A stretch of DNA of 64,000 bases from Pelorhabdus rhamnosifermentans (GTDB lineage: Bacteria; Bacillota; Negativicutes; UMGS1260). Where the stretch lies: the NCBI RefSeq assembly GCF_018835585.1, contig NZ_JAHGVE010000014.1, forward strand, positions 62,001 to 126,000. Reading direction: 5' to 3'. The notes under the pieces were generated by a model, which was not told the DNA's origin, ran no database searches, and saw only the letters and a list, made by a program, of their open reading frames with translations. Positions 8,654-18,940 of the stretch are shown piece after piece. Within the stretch, counting starts at the first letter, position 1, and every line of letters starts with the position of its first letter. Position numbers and translations under genes: made by a program.

Positions 8654-11221
8654 CCCTTGAATAGTAAAATGAAGTTCTGTATCCGCCGTTAAGTAAATGG
8701 TACTTCCATCAGCCACTTCTCCCTGCACAATAAGCTGACTGATTCTCGTTTCCACAGCTCGTGTAATAAACCGGCGGAGCGGACGCGCGCCTAACTGCGC
8801 ATCAAAGCCATTGCGCGCCAAATAGGTTGGTACTGAATCCTCCCAGGACAGCGTAAGCTTCAGCTGCTTTTGTATTCTTTTATTAAGCTGTTCGAGGAGC
8901 AATTCAGCAATTCGTCCTACCTGCTGCTGACTCAGTGCTTTGAACACAATCGTATCATCAATACGATTTAAAAACTCCGGCCGAAAATGCTTATGAAGCA
9001 AATCTAAGACTTTGGCCTTAGCCACTGAAAAATCTTGTTCTTGTAAGATATCTGCTGACCCCAAATTGGATGTCATAATAATAATGGTATTCTTGAAATC
9101 AACAGTCCGGCCTTGACTATCTGTTAAGCGACCATCATCTAGCATTTGCAGCAAAATATTAAAAATGTCATAATGGGCTTTTTCAATTTCATCAAGCAAG
9201 ATGACACTGTAGGGTTTGCGCCGAACGGCTTCAGTTAATTGGCCCCCTTCATCATAGCCGACATAACCTGGAGGAGCTCCAATAAGCCGCGCGACTGTAT
9301 GTTTTTCCATATATTCACTCATATCGAGACGAATGATGTTCTTTTCATCATCAAATAATACTTCAGCAAGCGTTTTGGCAAGCTCTGTTTTCCCCACACC
9401 TGTCGGCCCTAAAAAGATAAACGAACCAATCGGACGCGTCGGATCTTTTAATCCTGCTCTGGCCCGAATAATGGCTTCGGTCACAGCCGTAATGGCCTCG
9501 TCTTGTCCAACGACGCGTTCATGCATGGTGTCTTCCAGACTAAGCAGCTTCTGTCTTTCACCTGCCAGCATGCGCTGCACAGGAATCCCCGTCCAGCGAC
9601 TGACAACCTTGGCAATATCGTCTTCGTCCACTTCTTCCTTAAGCAATACCTTCTGCTCAGCACTGTCTTGTAATGCCTGAGTTTGCTGTTGCATGGCCTT
9701 CTCAAGTTCAGGCAACCGACCATATTTCAGTTCGGCCAATTTATTCAGATCATAAACACGTTCGGCTGCTTCCATTTCCGTGCGGACCTGATCCATTTCA
9801 GCCTTAATGGCCCGGACTTTCGTAATTCCCGCCTTTTCATTCTGCCACTGTTGTCGAAGCGCAGCCGATTCTGCCTGAAGCTCAGCAATTTCTTTTTCAA
9901 TGCCTGAAAGCCTTTCCTGTGACGTGCTGTCTTGTTCCTTTTTTAAGGCCTGCTCTTCAATCTGAAGTTGCAATATACGCCGCGAAACCTCATCAAGTTC
10001 AGCAGGCATAGAATCAATTTCGGTACGCAGCTTAGCCGCTGATTCATCGATTAAATCAATGGCTTTATCAGGCAAAAAACGATCCGTAATATAACGATCA
10101 GACATGACGGCCGCCGCAACAAGGGCAGCATCTTTAATACGAACGCCATGATGAACTTCATAACGTTCTTTCAATCCTCTTAAAATAGAAATGGTGTCTT
10201 CCACTGAAGGCTGGTTGACCAAAACAGGCTGAAAGCGCCTTTCTAGAGCAGCATCCTTTTCGATATGCTTGCGATATTCATTCAGGGTTGTTGCCCCAAT
10301 ACAGCGTAATTCTCCACGAGCCAGCATGGGCTTTAAAATATTGCCGGCATCCATCGCGCCTTCAGCAGCTCCTGCCCCCACAACAGTGTGGATTTCATCA
10401 ATAAATAAAATAATATAACCATCAGAATGAGAAATTTGATTGAGCACCTTTTTAAGACGTTCTTCAAATTCACCGCGATATTTAGCCCCCGCTAAAAGCG
10501 AACCTAAATCAAGAGAATAAAGCATTTTATCTTTTAAACTTTCCGGTACATCTCCTGCGACAATACGCCGTGCCAACCCCTCGACAATGGCTGTTTTCCC
10601 TACACCGGGTTCGCCAATAAGGACAGGATTATTTTTGGTTCGCCGCGATAAAATCTCAACAACACGCCGAATCTCTTCATCCCGGCCGATGACTGGATCA
10701 ATTTTTCCTTGTTTGGCTAACTGCGTAAGGTCACGTCCGTACTTCAAGAGTTCCTTATATTCCCCTTCACCTTCGCCTTGACTTGCGCGGTACTCCATAA
10801 TGGCTTGGCGCAATTTATGGGCATCAAGACCGAGTGATGTGCACAGGGCCGTAACATCTTTATCTCCTTCTTCGACAACAGCAAGCAACAAATGTTCTTT
10901 GCCAACAAGACTATCTTTCATGGATTGCGCAATCTGACTGGCTTTCGCTGTTACACGAAGCATATCCGTGCCCATCCTAAGTGCTGTCTCCTGACCGCGT
11001 ACAGCTGGAATCGATCCAACTAATTTCTCAGCACCTTTTACTAAAGCACGGCGCTTCACTTGGCATTTTTCTAACACTGCATCAAATAAATCGTCGTGCT
11101 CTTTACAAAGTGATAATAACAAATGCTTAGTCGTCATCTCCTGATGATAGGCTAGCGCAGTAATTTGCTGTGCCTCCTGTAAAACGGCCAAGGCCTCTTG
11201 TGTATAATTATCTTCCTTCAT
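8642..11221 (-). CDS. clpB: ATP-dependent disaggregase ClpB
   Basis: ClpB is a hexameric AAA+ chaperone that pulls proteins from aggregates with DnaK. All parts are present: Clp-N repeats (residues about 5-145), NBD1 with Walker [14 protein letters not shown] and Walker B LFIDEIH, a long coiled-coil middle domain (about 405-525), and NBD2 with [12 protein letters not shown] and [10 protein letters not shown]. The sensor-2 motif GARPLRR is near the C-terminus. The ATG at 11221 (MKEDNYTQ) is preferred over the GTG nine bases earlier, which lies inside the AGAGG ribosome binding site. No CIRCE or CtsR site was recognised upstream. Confidence 0.95.
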   Translation of the reverse strand: MKEDNYTQEALAVLQEAQQITALAYHQEMTTKHLLLSLCKEHDDLFDAVLEKCQVKRRALVKGAEKLVGSIPAVRGQETALRMGTDMLRVTAKASQIAQSMKDSLVGKEHLLLAVVEEGDKDVTALCTSLGLDAHKLRQAIMEYRASQGEGEGEYKELLKYGRDLTQLAKQGKIDPVIGRDEEIRRVVEILSRRTKNNPVLIGEPGVGKTAIVEGLARRIVAGDVPESLKDKMLYSLDLGSLLAGAKYRGEFEERLKKVLNQISHSDGYIILFIDEIHTVVGAGAAEGAMDAGNILKPMLARGELRCIGATTLNEYRKHIEKDAALERRFQPVLVNQPSVEDTISILRGLKERYEVHHGVRIKDAALVAAAVMSDRYITDRFLPDKAIDLIDESAAKLRTEIDSMPAELDEVSRRILQLQIEEQALKKEQDSTSQERLSGIEKEIAELQAESAALRQQWQNEKAGITKVRAIKAEMDQVRTEMEAAERVYDLNKLAELKYGRLPELEKAMQQQTQALQDSAEQKVLLKEEVDEDDIAKVVSRWTGIPVQRMLAGERQKLLSLEDTMHERVVGQDEAITAVTEAIIRARAGLKDPTRPIGSFIFLGPTGVGKTELAKTLAEVLFDDEKNIIRLDMSEYMEKHTVARLIGAPPGYVGYDEGGQLTEAVRRKPYSVILLDEIEKAHYDIFNILLQMLDDGRLTDSQGRTVDFKNTIIIMTSNLGSADILQEQDFSVAKAKVLDLLHKHFRPEFLNRIDDTIVFKALSQQQVGRIAELLLEQLNKRIQKQLKLTLSWEDSVPTYLARNGFDAQLGARPLRRFITRAVETRISQLIVQGEVADGSTIYLTADTELHFTIQGAAN

Positions 11222-11304
11222 ATCGCTCACCTCTGCTTATATTTTATACGAAAAAGCAAAAAAAAAACAGAGCTTGTTCATCTTTAAAAAGCATTTCATC
11301 GAAC

Positions 11305-11339
11305 TTGACAATTACATGTTTACACATAAAAATGTGTAA
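11305..11339 (+). promoter_or_regulatory. ilvD promoter with palindromic operator
   Basis: A TTGACA (11305-11310) is followed by the perfect inverted repeat TTACACAT-AAAA-ATGTGTAA (11320-11339), which covers the expected -10 region. A repressor site is the simplest reading; the regulator is not identified. It lies about 90 bases before ilvD. Confidence 0.55.
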
Positions 11340-11429
11340 TGTTGATTTTGTATGCAGGATATGTGTATTCAATAAGAGAATAAATAAAGATTCTAGGCTA
11401 CTATCTTTTTACTTTAGAGGAGGATGACC

Positions 11430-13082
11430 ATGTTAAGTAATGAAGTAAAACTCGGCCCCACCCGGGCGGCACACCGCTCGCTCTTTTATGCCATGGGCTA
11501 TACACCTGATGAACTGGAAAAACCACTCATTGGTATTGTCAATGCGCAAAATGAAATCATCCCTGGCCACATGCATCTAAATACGATAGCAGAGGCAGCC
11601 AAATATGGTGTCCTGGCTGCTGGTGGGACACCGATTGAATTTCCAGCCATCGGCATCTGTGATGGCATCGCCATGGGACATAGTGGCATGAAATACCCTC
11701 TTGCGTCGCGCGAATTAGTTGCTGACAGCATCGAAGCCATGGCCATTGGCCACAAATTTGATGGTCTTATTCTCATCCCAAACTGTGATAAAATCATACC
11801 CGGTATGTTAATGGCTGCGGCCCGCATCAATATCCCTGCCATTGTCGTGAGCGGCGGCCCTATGCTGCCTGGCCGCTATGAAGGACGCGACATTAGCGTC
11901 AGCACGGTATTCGAAGCTGCCGGAAAATTTGCTTCAGGCAAAATTGACGAACAAGAACTCTCGGCAATTGAGCATGCCGCCTGCCCCGGCTGCGGTTCCT
12001 GTGCCGGACTATTTACAGCAAATACCATGAACTGCCTGACAGAAGCCTTAGGGCTCGGATTACCTGGCAACGGCACCATTCCAGCCGCCTATTTTGGTGG
12101 CCGACGCGCCTTAGCCAAACAGGCTGGTCACGTTATGATGAACCTCGTTACCAAACAAATCCTGCCGCGCGATATTTTGACAAAAGAAGCCTTTTTAAAT
12201 GCTATGGCTGTTGACATGGGTATCGGCGGCTCTTCAAATACAGTCCTTCATTTGACAGCTATTGCACATGAAGCAGGTATTGAGCTCCCCCTTGAGCTGT
12301 TTGATGAAATTAGCCGTAAAACACCTTATATTACTAAACTAAGTCCCAGTGGCACACACCACATGATTGACCTCAATGAAGCCGGCGGTATTAATGCCGT
12401 ATTAAATGAACTGAATAAAACAGGTGTCATCCATCCAGAATGTAAAACAGTAACAGGTACCATTGCCGATCGTATCGAAGCAGGTAAAATCCTACGCAGC
12501 GATGTCATTCACAGTATTGATGCCCCCTATCGTAATCGTGGCGGAATCGCCATACTAAGAGGCAATCTCGCCGAAGATGGTGGCGTTGTCAAAGAAAGTG
12601 CCGTAAAAGAAGATATGCTTGTCTTTAATGGCACAGCCAAGGTATATAATTCCGAAGAAGAAGCTATTGACGCCATCATGGACAACCAAGTCATGGATGG
12701 TAATGTGGTTGTCATCCGTTATGAAGGCCCCAAAGGGGGACCAGGCATGCGTGAAATGCTCAATCCTACAGCCGTCATTACAGGTATGGGCCTCCATGTT
12801 GCTTTATTAACAGATGGAAGATTCAGTGGTGCCACACAAGGCGCTTGTATCGGTCACATCTCCCCTGAGGCTATGGAAGGCGGCACAATTGGTTTAGTTA
12901 AAAACGGGGATGCCATTCATATTGACATTCCCAATCGTAAATTAGAACTCCTCGTCAGCCCGGAAGAACTTGCCCGCCGTAAAGCAGCCTGGGTTCAGCC
13001 TGAACCGAAGGTGAAAACAGGTTATCTCTCGCGTTACGCTCGTCTGGTGACATCAGCCAACACAGGTGCTGTATTAAAGTAA
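11430..13082 (+). CDS. ilvD: Dihydroxy-acid dehydratase
   Basis: IlvD dehydrates 2,3-dihydroxy-3-methyl acids to the 2-oxoacid precursors of valine, isoleucine and leucine. Iron-sulfur ligands are visible in [10 protein letters not shown] and [16 protein letters not shown], and the C-terminal [11 protein letters not shown] and DGRFSG motifs of the IlvD/Edd family are present. Length (550) is normal. The ATG at 11430 is chosen over the one at 11424 because AGAGGAGG ends at 11423, directly against the first ATG but 6 bases from the second. It stands alone, about 3 kb from the leucine operon that uses its product. Confidence 0.95.
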   Translation: MLSNEVKLGPTRAAHRSLFYAMGYTPDELEKPLIGIVNAQNEIIPGHMHLNTIAEAAKYGVLAAGGTPIEFPAIGICDGIAMGHSGMKYPLASRELVADSIEAMAIGHKFDGLILIPNCDKIIPGMLMAAARINIPAIVVSGGPMLPGRYEGRDISVSTVFEAAGKFASGKIDEQELSAIEHAACPGCGSCAGLFTANTMNCLTEALGLGLPGNGTIPAAYFGGRRALAKQAGHVMMNLVTKQILPRDILTKEAFLNAMAVDMGIGGSSNTVLHLTAIAHEAGIELPLELFDEISRKTPYITKLSPSGTHHMIDLNEAGGINAVLNELNKTGVIHPECKTVTGTIADRIEAGKILRSDVIHSIDAPYRNRGGIAILRGNLAEDGGVVKESAVKEDMLVFNGTAKVYNSEEEAIDAIMDNQVMDGNVVVIRYEGPKGGPGMREMLNPTAVITGMGLHVALLTDGRFSGATQGACIGHISPEAMEGGTIGLVKNGDAIHIDIPNRKLELLVSPEELARRKAAWVQPEPKVKTGYLSRYARLVTSANTGAVLK

Positions 13083-13103
13083 CTAAAGAAAAGATTGTAT
13101 AGA

Positions 13104-13143
13104 AAGTGCCAACAGGACCCTGCATTTCCTGTTGGCACTTTTT
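13104..13143 (+). terminator. Intrinsic terminator after ilvD
   Basis: AAAGTGCCAACAGGA pairs with TCCTGTTGGCACTTT across a 9-base loop and is followed by T residues. It also lies just past the stop of the convergent HD-domain gene. Confidence 0.85.
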
Positions 13144-13153
13144 ATAAACAATT

Positions 13154-14269
13154 TTAATCAGGTACTACCAATTTACGAACTAATTGTCTTACTGCTTGCT
13201 CACCTTGCGTAGCATACACCTGATAAAATAGTAACGTCGTAATCTGGGAATAAAGATAATTACGCAACTGATAATAGGGACGCCCATTAATATCATTGAT
13301 AGTCAATCCATATTCATCTTGTGCAATTTTCTCCAGCAGCGGATTCATCCACTGGCTGGCTGGCAGACTAACTACCCAATTATGATCACCAAGATGAGTA
13401 ATACAGTTTTCTAGCGGCCGTGGTTTCGGCAAAGTCCAGCCATCTAGTGATAGATATCCCTCGTGAACGGGATCTGTATCTGTCAAAATACAAGCAGCAC
13501 GAATCCACCCCACAATATCGCCTTCCGCATCTTTCGCACCTAAATGATTATGGGCGCAAGCCTGCGCAATAATGACTTCGGCTGGAAAACAACGTGTAAT
13601 GGATTCAGCCAGACCGAAAACATGATGGCTCCCCGTTCGAGCCAAACTGGCCTGAGGAAAAATCCGGCCATTGTCAAGCCACTGCAACACCCAAGTTTTT
13701 TGACAATCATGCAAAATTTGCGCCGCAATCAACACATCGGCATTGACTGAAAATCCATAACTCTGCTCATAAACGGCCTTCATGCCAAGCGCCGACTGTA
13801 AATTAACAGACGTATGGAGTACAAGGCCGCCGGGATAAGCATGATGACGAAAATAACCACTTCCTGGCGCACTATCAAAAGACTGTGGCGCAACGAGAAA
13901 ATCATCACAGGCAGGAAAAAGCGGAATAATACGCGTTCCATAGCGCTGACGCTGATAAAAGCCCTCGGCCCCTAATTGTTCTATCTTCTGTTGCTGCATT
14001 GACTGCCTAGCTAACTTTTTCATAAAAGTAGGTGACGGATTCATTAAGATGGCCAATACTTTTTCACGCAGATCGCTTTGACAAATCGATTGAGCTTGTC
14101 TTTTTAAGTACTCAAAATGCTGCGCAATAATATAGGAAGACTGAGCCATCTCAGCTGGCGCAAGCGTCAAAACCTTTGAAAACGGCAGGGTTCGTACATG
14201 TTCTAAATGATTGTCGCATATATTCACAGACATCTCTCCATTACAACTGATAACCATTAAGTTACACAT
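13154..14269 (-). CDS. HD-domain metal-dependent phosphohydrolase-like protein
   Basis: The 371-residue protein has an HD-superfamily arrangement in its middle: HHAYPGGLVLHT (about residue 160), then ILHDCQKTW (about 205), then GSHHVFGLAES and CAHNHLGAK. These give the His and His-Asp ligands expected of HD hydrolases. Substrate is unknown; the family includes nucleotide phosphohydrolases. Start choice is uncertain: the frame can open at 14269, but GGAGAG lies just before an internal ATG-TCT-GTG (about 14236-14228) and may serve the GTG. It is a single gene convergent with ilvD. Confidence 0.7.
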   Translation of the reverse strand: MCNLMVISCNGEMSVNICDNHLEHVRTLPFSKVLTLAPAEMAQSSYIIAQHFEYLKRQAQSICQSDLREKVLAILMNPSPTFMKKLARQSMQQQKIEQLGAEGFYQRQRYGTRIIPLFPACDDFLVAPQSFDSAPGSGYFRHHAYPGGLVLHTSVNLQSALGMKAVYEQSYGFSVNADVLIAAQILHDCQKTWVLQWLDNGRIFPQASLARTGSHHVFGLAESITRCFPAEVIIAQACAHNHLGAKDAEGDIVGWIRAACILTDTDPVHEGYLSLDGWTLPKPRPLENCITHLGDHNWVVSLPASQWMNPLLEKIAQDEYGLTINDINGRPYYQLRNYLYSQITTLLFYQVYATQGEQAVRQLVRKLVVPD

Positions 14270-14341
14270 TTATCGTTTATAAGTACTTCGCCAAAGGCCT
14301 GTTCATTTTCCTGTTGCAAAGAGAATGATTTCCTGTTATTT

Positions 14342-14752
14342 TCACATCGTTTCTTTGACTAAAGGTCCCCGCCATTTTTCCATGCCTTGTGATACGCTAA
14401 AAACTTGACTATAGCCTTGGGACATTAAAAATTTTACGGCCTGAAAACTTCGTCGGCCAGTCTGACAAATAACATAGACAGGACGCTCTCTTGGTACTTG
14501 GTCTATTCTTTCAGCAAGTTCATAAAAGGGAAGTGAAAGAGCGCCCAAAATATGGCCCGCATGATACTCGTCTGTTGTTCGTACATCCAGAATGAGTACC
14601 CTCGATTCGTGACAGGCAACTTCAACTTGATCTAAAGAAACCAGCGGAACCTGACTCAACCGAATATGCCGCGTAATACGCGTAATAAGTAAAACAATGA
14701 TCAAGAAAATAATAATAACAAGCAGTTGTTCCATCACATACGTCACCTTCAT
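14342..14752 (-). CDS. Membrane-anchored rhodanese-domain protein
   Basis: A hydrophobic segment (residues about 9-25, LLVIIIFLIIVLLI) is followed by a single rhodanese domain of about 95 residues. The active-site loop is VYVICQTGRRS with the persulfide-carrying Cys, and GHILGALSLPF is the usual upstream motif. The total of 136 residues fits a one-domain membrane-tethered sulfurtransferase. Its sulfur donor and acceptor are unknown. The gene is monocistronic. Confidence 0.88.
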   Translation of the reverse strand: MKVTYVMEQLLVIIIFLIIVLLITRITRHIRLSQVPLVSLDQVEVACHESRVLILDVRTTDEYHAGHILGALSLPFYELAERIDQVPRERPVYVICQTGRRSFQAVKFLMSQGYSQVFSVSQGMEKWRGPLVKETM

Positions 14753-14929
14753 GTTACTATCTTGTATCTATTTTTATTCGCCTATACAAAAAAAGTTGCT
14801 TGGTCTAGTGCAAACTCACCCCTGTTCATAAATCAATTAAAATAGTATTACGAAATTATTTTAGATAATAATTTATTTGCTTATACGGAAATTTTTGCCT
14901 TTCGTTTTTTTGTTATAAAAGTCATAAAA

Positions 14930-14964
14930 AAGCGACTTTATCACATGATGCAATAAAGTCGCTT
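14930..14964 (-). terminator. Terminator of metQ
   Basis: AAGCGACTTTAT pairs with ATAAAGTCGCTT around an 11-base loop, followed by T6 on the minus strand, about 17 bases after the metQ stop codon. Confidence 0.85.
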
Positions 14965-14980
14965 ATCTGCTTATCATTCT

Positions 14981-15805
14981 TTAGAAGGCTGGTACAACAG
15001 CTCCTTGATATTTATCTTGGATAAATTTCCTTACTTCATCAGAATTTAAGATTTTTGATAACTTTTGAATCTCCGGACGATTTTCGTCACCTTTCCGGAT
15101 GGCTAAAATATTCACGTAAGGAGAATTCTTATCTTCAATAATAAGTGCATCCTTTGTTGGCACAAGCTTGGCCTCCAGAGCATAATTCGTGTTGATCACA
15201 GCGGCAGTCACATCATCCAAGGCCCGCGGCAAAAGTGGTGCTTCTAATTCACGAAACTTTAAATTTTTGGGGTTCTCGGCGATATCGCTTACTGTCGCTT
15301 TAATACCCACGCCCTCTTTCAGTTTAATCAGACCGGCTTTTTCCAGCAAAGCCAAAGCCCGTCCGGCATTTGTCGGATCACTCGGCACAGCAATCTCAGC
15401 ACCCGAAGCAATGTCAGCAAGGTTTTTCACCTTTTTCGAATAAACACCCATGGGCTCAATGTGTACAGGAACCGTATAGGTCAATGGCAAATTATGCTCT
15501 GAAGCAAATTTCTCTAAATAAGGAATGTGTTGAAAAAAGTTAGCATCTAATTCCTTATCAGCTAATGCCGTATTGGGCTGAACATAATCACTAAACTCAA
15601 CAATTTGTAAATCAATTCCTTCTTTTTCTAATAGCGGCTTCACAAAGTTTAGAATTTCCGCGTGAGGTACAGCCGTAGCCCCCACTTTGAGAACGGTTTT
15701 AGCCTGAGTCCCATTATTTGAATTATTTGCTGTATTACCGCCGCAGCCAGTTAATAGAAATACGAAAGATAAGACTAACGAAAAAATACCAATAAACTTT
15801 TTCAT
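14981..15805 (-). CDS. metQ: Methionine-binding lipoprotein MetQ (NlpA family)
   Basis: This is the substrate-binding lipoprotein of a D/L-methionine ABC importer. It has a signal peptide with lipobox LLTGC and the NlpA-family blocks VGATAVPHAEIL and DANFFQHIPYLE. A Ser/Asn-rich tether follows the lipid-bearing Cys. Length (274 residues from the ATG at 15805, chosen because AAAGGG precedes it) is normal. No metN or metI lies beside it, so the permease must be elsewhere. The SAM-I riboswitch at 15873-16040 supports a methionine role. Confidence 0.92.
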   Translation of the reverse strand: MKKFIGIFSLVLSFVFLLTGCGGNTANNSNNGTQAKTVLKVGATAVPHAEILNFVKPLLEKEGIDLQIVEFSDYVQPNTALADKELDANFFQHIPYLEKFASEHNLPLTYTVPVHIEPMGVYSKKVKNLADIASGAEIAVPSDPTNAGRALALLEKAGLIKLKEGVGIKATVSDIAENPKNLKFRELEAPLLPRALDDVTAAVINTNYALEAKLVPTKDALIIEDKNSPYVNILAIRKGDENRPEIQKLSKILNSDEVRKFIQDKYQGAVVPAF

Positions 15806-15872
15806 TATAAACACCCTTTCCAGTCATACTAATTTTAATGATAGAATAAACAAAGCTAAAGAATCCGTATTA

Positions 15873-16040
15873 AATAAAACAAACCCCCTTCCGAGGAAAG
15901 GGGTAAACGTTTAGTTGCGTTCCACTTTTCCCCTCATCTTCCAGAACAAAATTGTCCTGCTGGATTTAGCACCACCGCATTGCTGCAGGTTGCCGGGTGT
16001 CATTGGGCCAGTCCCTCGACCACTCTGGATAAGAGTCACA
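15873..16040 (-). promoter_or_regulatory. SAM-I (S-box) riboswitch controlling metQ
   Basis: Read on the minus strand it begins CTCTTATCCAGAGTGGTCGA and continues GGGACTGGCCC, ATGACACCCGGCAACC, GTGGTGCTAAATCC and GAAGATGAGG, the conserved S-box blocks in order. The last part is a terminator, ACCCCTTTCC-TC-GGAAGGGGGT followed by TTTGTTTT. High S-adenosylmethionine should favour the terminator and shut off metQ. The metQ start lies about 70 bases after the terminator. Confidence 0.95.
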
Positions 16041-16072
16041 GTAATATTAAATTATCGTGTAACATTAAATTA

Positions 16073-16102
16073 ATGTTATCATTTACTTTACAAAGCTGTC
16101 AA
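16073..16102 (-). promoter_or_regulatory. Promoter of the metQ transcript
   Basis: TTGACA (complement of 16097-16102) and TAACAT (complement of 16073-16078) are 18 bases apart on the minus strand and lie about 35 bases ahead of the S-box. The site overlaps the beginning of the region just past the leuB stop codon. Confidence 0.6.
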
Positions 16103-16115
16103 TACTTTTTTATTT

Positions 16116-17192
16116 TTAAATTTTACCTATTTGGCGTTCAACAAGCCTTCCCATTTCGCTTGTTGTCACTTGCGTCATACCCGATTGAACTAAATCAATT
16201 GTACCATACCCTTCTTCAAGTACCTTATCTACAGCCGCCTCAATCAGGCAAGCTGCTGCTTCTTCCTTTAAAGAATAACGCAGTAAAAGCGCAGCAGAAA
16301 GAATTGTTCCCAGAGGATTGGCCAGACCACGGCCCGCAATATCCGGTGCCGAACCGTGAATAGGCTCGTAAAGCCCCGTACCGCTACCAATACTTGCCGA
16401 AGGCAACATGCCAATCGACCCGGCAATCACGGCCGCCTCATCACTTAAAATATCACCAAACAAATTATTTGTCACAATCACATCAAATTGCTTGGGCGCT
16501 AAAATCAGCTGCATGGCACAATTATCAACGTACAAGTGATTGACCTTAATCTCCGGTTCAGTTGCTGCCAATTTTTCAACTGTCCGTCTCCATAAACGTG
16601 ACGTTGCCAAAACATTGGCCTTATCAACAGATGTCACCTTATTCCGACGCAACTTTGCCGCTCGAAAAGCAAACCGCGTAATCCGTTCTATTTCAGGCAC
16701 ACTGTAACTTTCCTTGTCAAATGCCTGTTCCACACCATCCTGCACAGCCCCTTCCTGCCGTTCACCATAATAAATGCCACCACTCAATTCCCGAACAATG
16801 AGAATATCCACACCTGTAACCTTTTCAGCCTTGAGGGGAGAACGTTCCGCAAGTATGGCAGGTACCCGAATGGGGCGTAAATTTGCATAAAGCTCCAATG
16901 ACTGCCGTAACCCTAAAATGGCCTTTTCCGCCCGTAGTTCCGGCTCGACAGTATCCCATTGAGGTCCGCCCACAGCACCAAGCAGTACGGCATCAGCCTT
17001 GTGCGCTGCTGCCAGCGTCTCTTTAGGCAAGGGATGACCGACAGCATCAATGGCCGCACCTCCTGCTAGACAAGACGTAAACTCAGCCGATTTTCCATAC
17101 TGCTTGAGTGCCGCTTGAAGTACGCGCTGCGCTTCAGCTACGATTTCCGGACCGATTCCATCGCCGCCAATGACTGCAACATCATAACTCAT
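16116..17192 (-). CDS. leuB: 3-isopropylmalate dehydrogenase
   Basis: LeuB oxidises and decarboxylates 3-isopropylmalate to the leucine 2-oxoacid with NAD. The 358-residue protein opens with [17 protein letters not shown], has the substrate loop [27 protein letters not shown], and the cofactor motif [12 protein letters not shown]. The start codon overlaps the leuD stop (ATGA), which implies translational coupling. It is the last gene of the operon leuA-leuC-leuD-leuB. Confidence 0.96.
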   Translation of the reverse strand: MSYDVAVIGGDGIGPEIVAEAQRVLQAALKQYGKSAEFTSCLAGGAAIDAVGHPLPKETLAAAHKADAVLLGAVGGPQWDTVEPELRAEKAILGLRQSLELYANLRPIRVPAILAERSPLKAEKVTGVDILIVRELSGGIYYGERQEGAVQDGVEQAFDKESYSVPEIERITRFAFRAAKLRRNKVTSVDKANVLATSRLWRRTVEKLAATEPEIKVNHLYVDNCAMQLILAPKQFDVIVTNNLFGDILSDEAAVIAGSIGMLPSASIGSGTGLYEPIHGSAPDIAGRGLANPLGTILSAALLLRYSLKEEAAACLIEAAVDKVLEEGYGTIDLVQSGMTQVTTSEMGRLVERQIGKI

Positions 17193-17677
17193 GATTCCGC
17201 CTCCTTGAGATATTCAATCAATCCACCGGCTGTAACAATTTTTTGAATAAATTCCGGCAGAGGTTCAGCCTGAAAAGTATCTCCGGTTGTCACATTATGA
17301 ATCTGTCCAGCAGCTAAATCGATTTCCAGTTCGTCTCCGGCATGAATTTCCTTAACTTGAGTACCGATTTCCAGCATGGGAAGCCCAATATTAATGGCAT
17401 TACGGTAAAAAATTCGTGCAAAGCTCTCCGCAATCACGCAAGGTACGCCACAACCTTTGATAGCAAGAGGCGCATGTTCCCGTGACGAACCGCAGCCAAA
17501 ATTCCGACCTGCCACTAAAATATCGCCTGCTGCTACCTTTCCGGCAAAAGACGCATCAATATCTTCCATGCAATGTTTGGCCAATTCTCGTGGTTCAGCT
17601 GTCACTAAATAACGAGCAGGAATAATCACATCTGTATCTACATTATCTCCATAACGCCATACTTTTCCCGTTAACAT
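17189..17677 (-). CDS. leuD: 3-isopropylmalate dehydratase small subunit
   Basis: This 162-residue subunit forms the swivel domain of isopropylmalate isomerase with LeuC. The motifs [13 protein letters not shown] and [14 protein letters not shown] are diagnostic; the short length matches the LeuD of the bacterial/archaeal two-subunit type that pairs with a 420-residue LeuC. Its first codons overlap the end of leuC by 7 bases and its stop overlaps leuB. Confidence 0.95.
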   Translation of the reverse strand: MLTGKVWRYGDNVDTDVIIPARYLVTAEPRELAKHCMEDIDASFAGKVAAGDILVAGRNFGCGSSREHAPLAIKGCGVPCVIAESFARIFYRNAINIGLPMLEIGTQVKEIHAGDELEIDLAAGQIHNVTTGDTFQAEPLPEFIQKIVTAGGLIEYLKEAES

Positions 17678-18939
17678 ACGAATACCTCCTCAGGACTTGC
17701 AATTTTACCCGCAATAGCACTTGCTGCCGCAACAGCCGGACCGGCCAGATAGATTTCACTATCAATATGTCCCATACGACCGCGGAAGTTGCGATTCGTT
17801 GTGGAAACAGCTTTTTCCCCCTTGGCAAGTATGCCCATATAGCCGCCAAGACAAGGACCGCAAGTAGGCGTACTCACAACAGCACCCGCCGTAATAAATA
17901 TCTCAACATAACCTTTTTTCACTGCTTCTAAATAAACGGCCTGACTGCCTGGTATAATAATGGTTCGAACTTTCGGATGAACCTTTCTTCCTTGAAAAAT
18001 CTCAGCCGCTTGCGCCAAGTCCTCAATCCGTCCGTTCGTACAGGAACCAATGACAACTTGGTCAATGGCCGTATCAGACAAATCGATAGCAGCTTTCACG
18101 TTTTCAGGTAAATGCGGCAAAGCAACAACAGGCCGTAATGCCGATAAATCCAGGGTAATCTGACGGTCATAGGCCGCCCCAACATCCGCCACAACCTTGT
18201 TCCACACCTTGTTCGTCCGGCCTGCCAGATACTTTTCCGTCTGCTCATCAACAGGAAAAATTCCATTTTTCGCCCCGGCTTCAATGGCCATGTTAGAAAT
18301 AGTGAATCGATCAGCCATCGTAAGCTCTTGGATACCAGGACCTATAAATTCCAGTGACTGATAACGGGCGCCTTCAACACCGACACGACTGATGAGCGTC
18401 AAAATAACATCCTTACCACTCACCCACCGCGGTAATTTTCCAATGACATCAACTTTAATGGACGAGGGCACTTTAAACCACGTACGGCCTGTCGCCATAG
18501 CAGCTCCCATATCTGTGGAACCGACACCTGTTGCAAAAGCCCCCAATGCGCCATAGGTACAGGTATGAGAATCAGCGCCAATAATAACCTCACCTGGCGC
18601 AACCAAGCCACTTTCAGGTAGCAACACATGTTCAATGCCCATGCGCCCCACCTCAAAAAAATGGGTAATATCATGCTTGCGGGCAAATTCCCGAACAGCA
18701 CGCACCATTTCAGCGGATTTAATGTCTTTATTAGGTACAAAGTGATCAGGTACAAGAACAATCTTGTCTTTATCAAAAACCCCTTTGCCAATTCTGTTAA
18801 ATTCCTTAATGGCTGGCGGCGTTGTAATATCGTTACCAAGAACAATATCTACGTGACATTCAATAAGCTGCCCTGGCTCTACACTGTCCATTCCGGCATG
18901 GCTGGCTAAAATTTTTTCCGTCATCGTCATCGATCTCAT
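17671..18939 (-). CDS. leuC: 3-isopropylmalate dehydratase large subunit
   Basis: LeuC carries the [4Fe-4S] cluster of isopropylmalate isomerase. Cluster ligands appear in [10 protein letters not shown] and [10 protein letters not shown]. The aconitase-type motif [13 protein letters not shown] is near residue 120. The 422-residue length fits the HacA/LeuC short form. AGGAG lies 9 bases before the ATG at 18939, which starts immediately after the leuA stop, so the operon is tightly packed. Confidence 0.95.
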   Translation of the reverse strand: MRSMTMTEKILASHAGMDSVEPGQLIECHVDIVLGNDITTPPAIKEFNRIGKGVFDKDKIVLVPDHFVPNKDIKSAEMVRAVREFARKHDITHFFEVGRMGIEHVLLPESGLVAPGEVIIGADSHTCTYGALGAFATGVGSTDMGAAMATGRTWFKVPSSIKVDVIGKLPRWVSGKDVILTLISRVGVEGARYQSLEFIGPGIQELTMADRFTISNMAIEAGAKNGIFPVDEQTEKYLAGRTNKVWNKVVADVGAAYDRQITLDLSALRPVVALPHLPENVKAAIDLSDTAIDQVVIGSCTNGRIEDLAQAAEIFQGRKVHPKVRTIIIPGSQAVYLEAVKKGYVEIFITAGAVVSTPTCGPCLGGYMGILAKGEKAVSTTNRNFRGRMGHIDSEIYLAGPAVAAASAIAGKIASPEEVFVC

Positions 18940-18940
18940 A

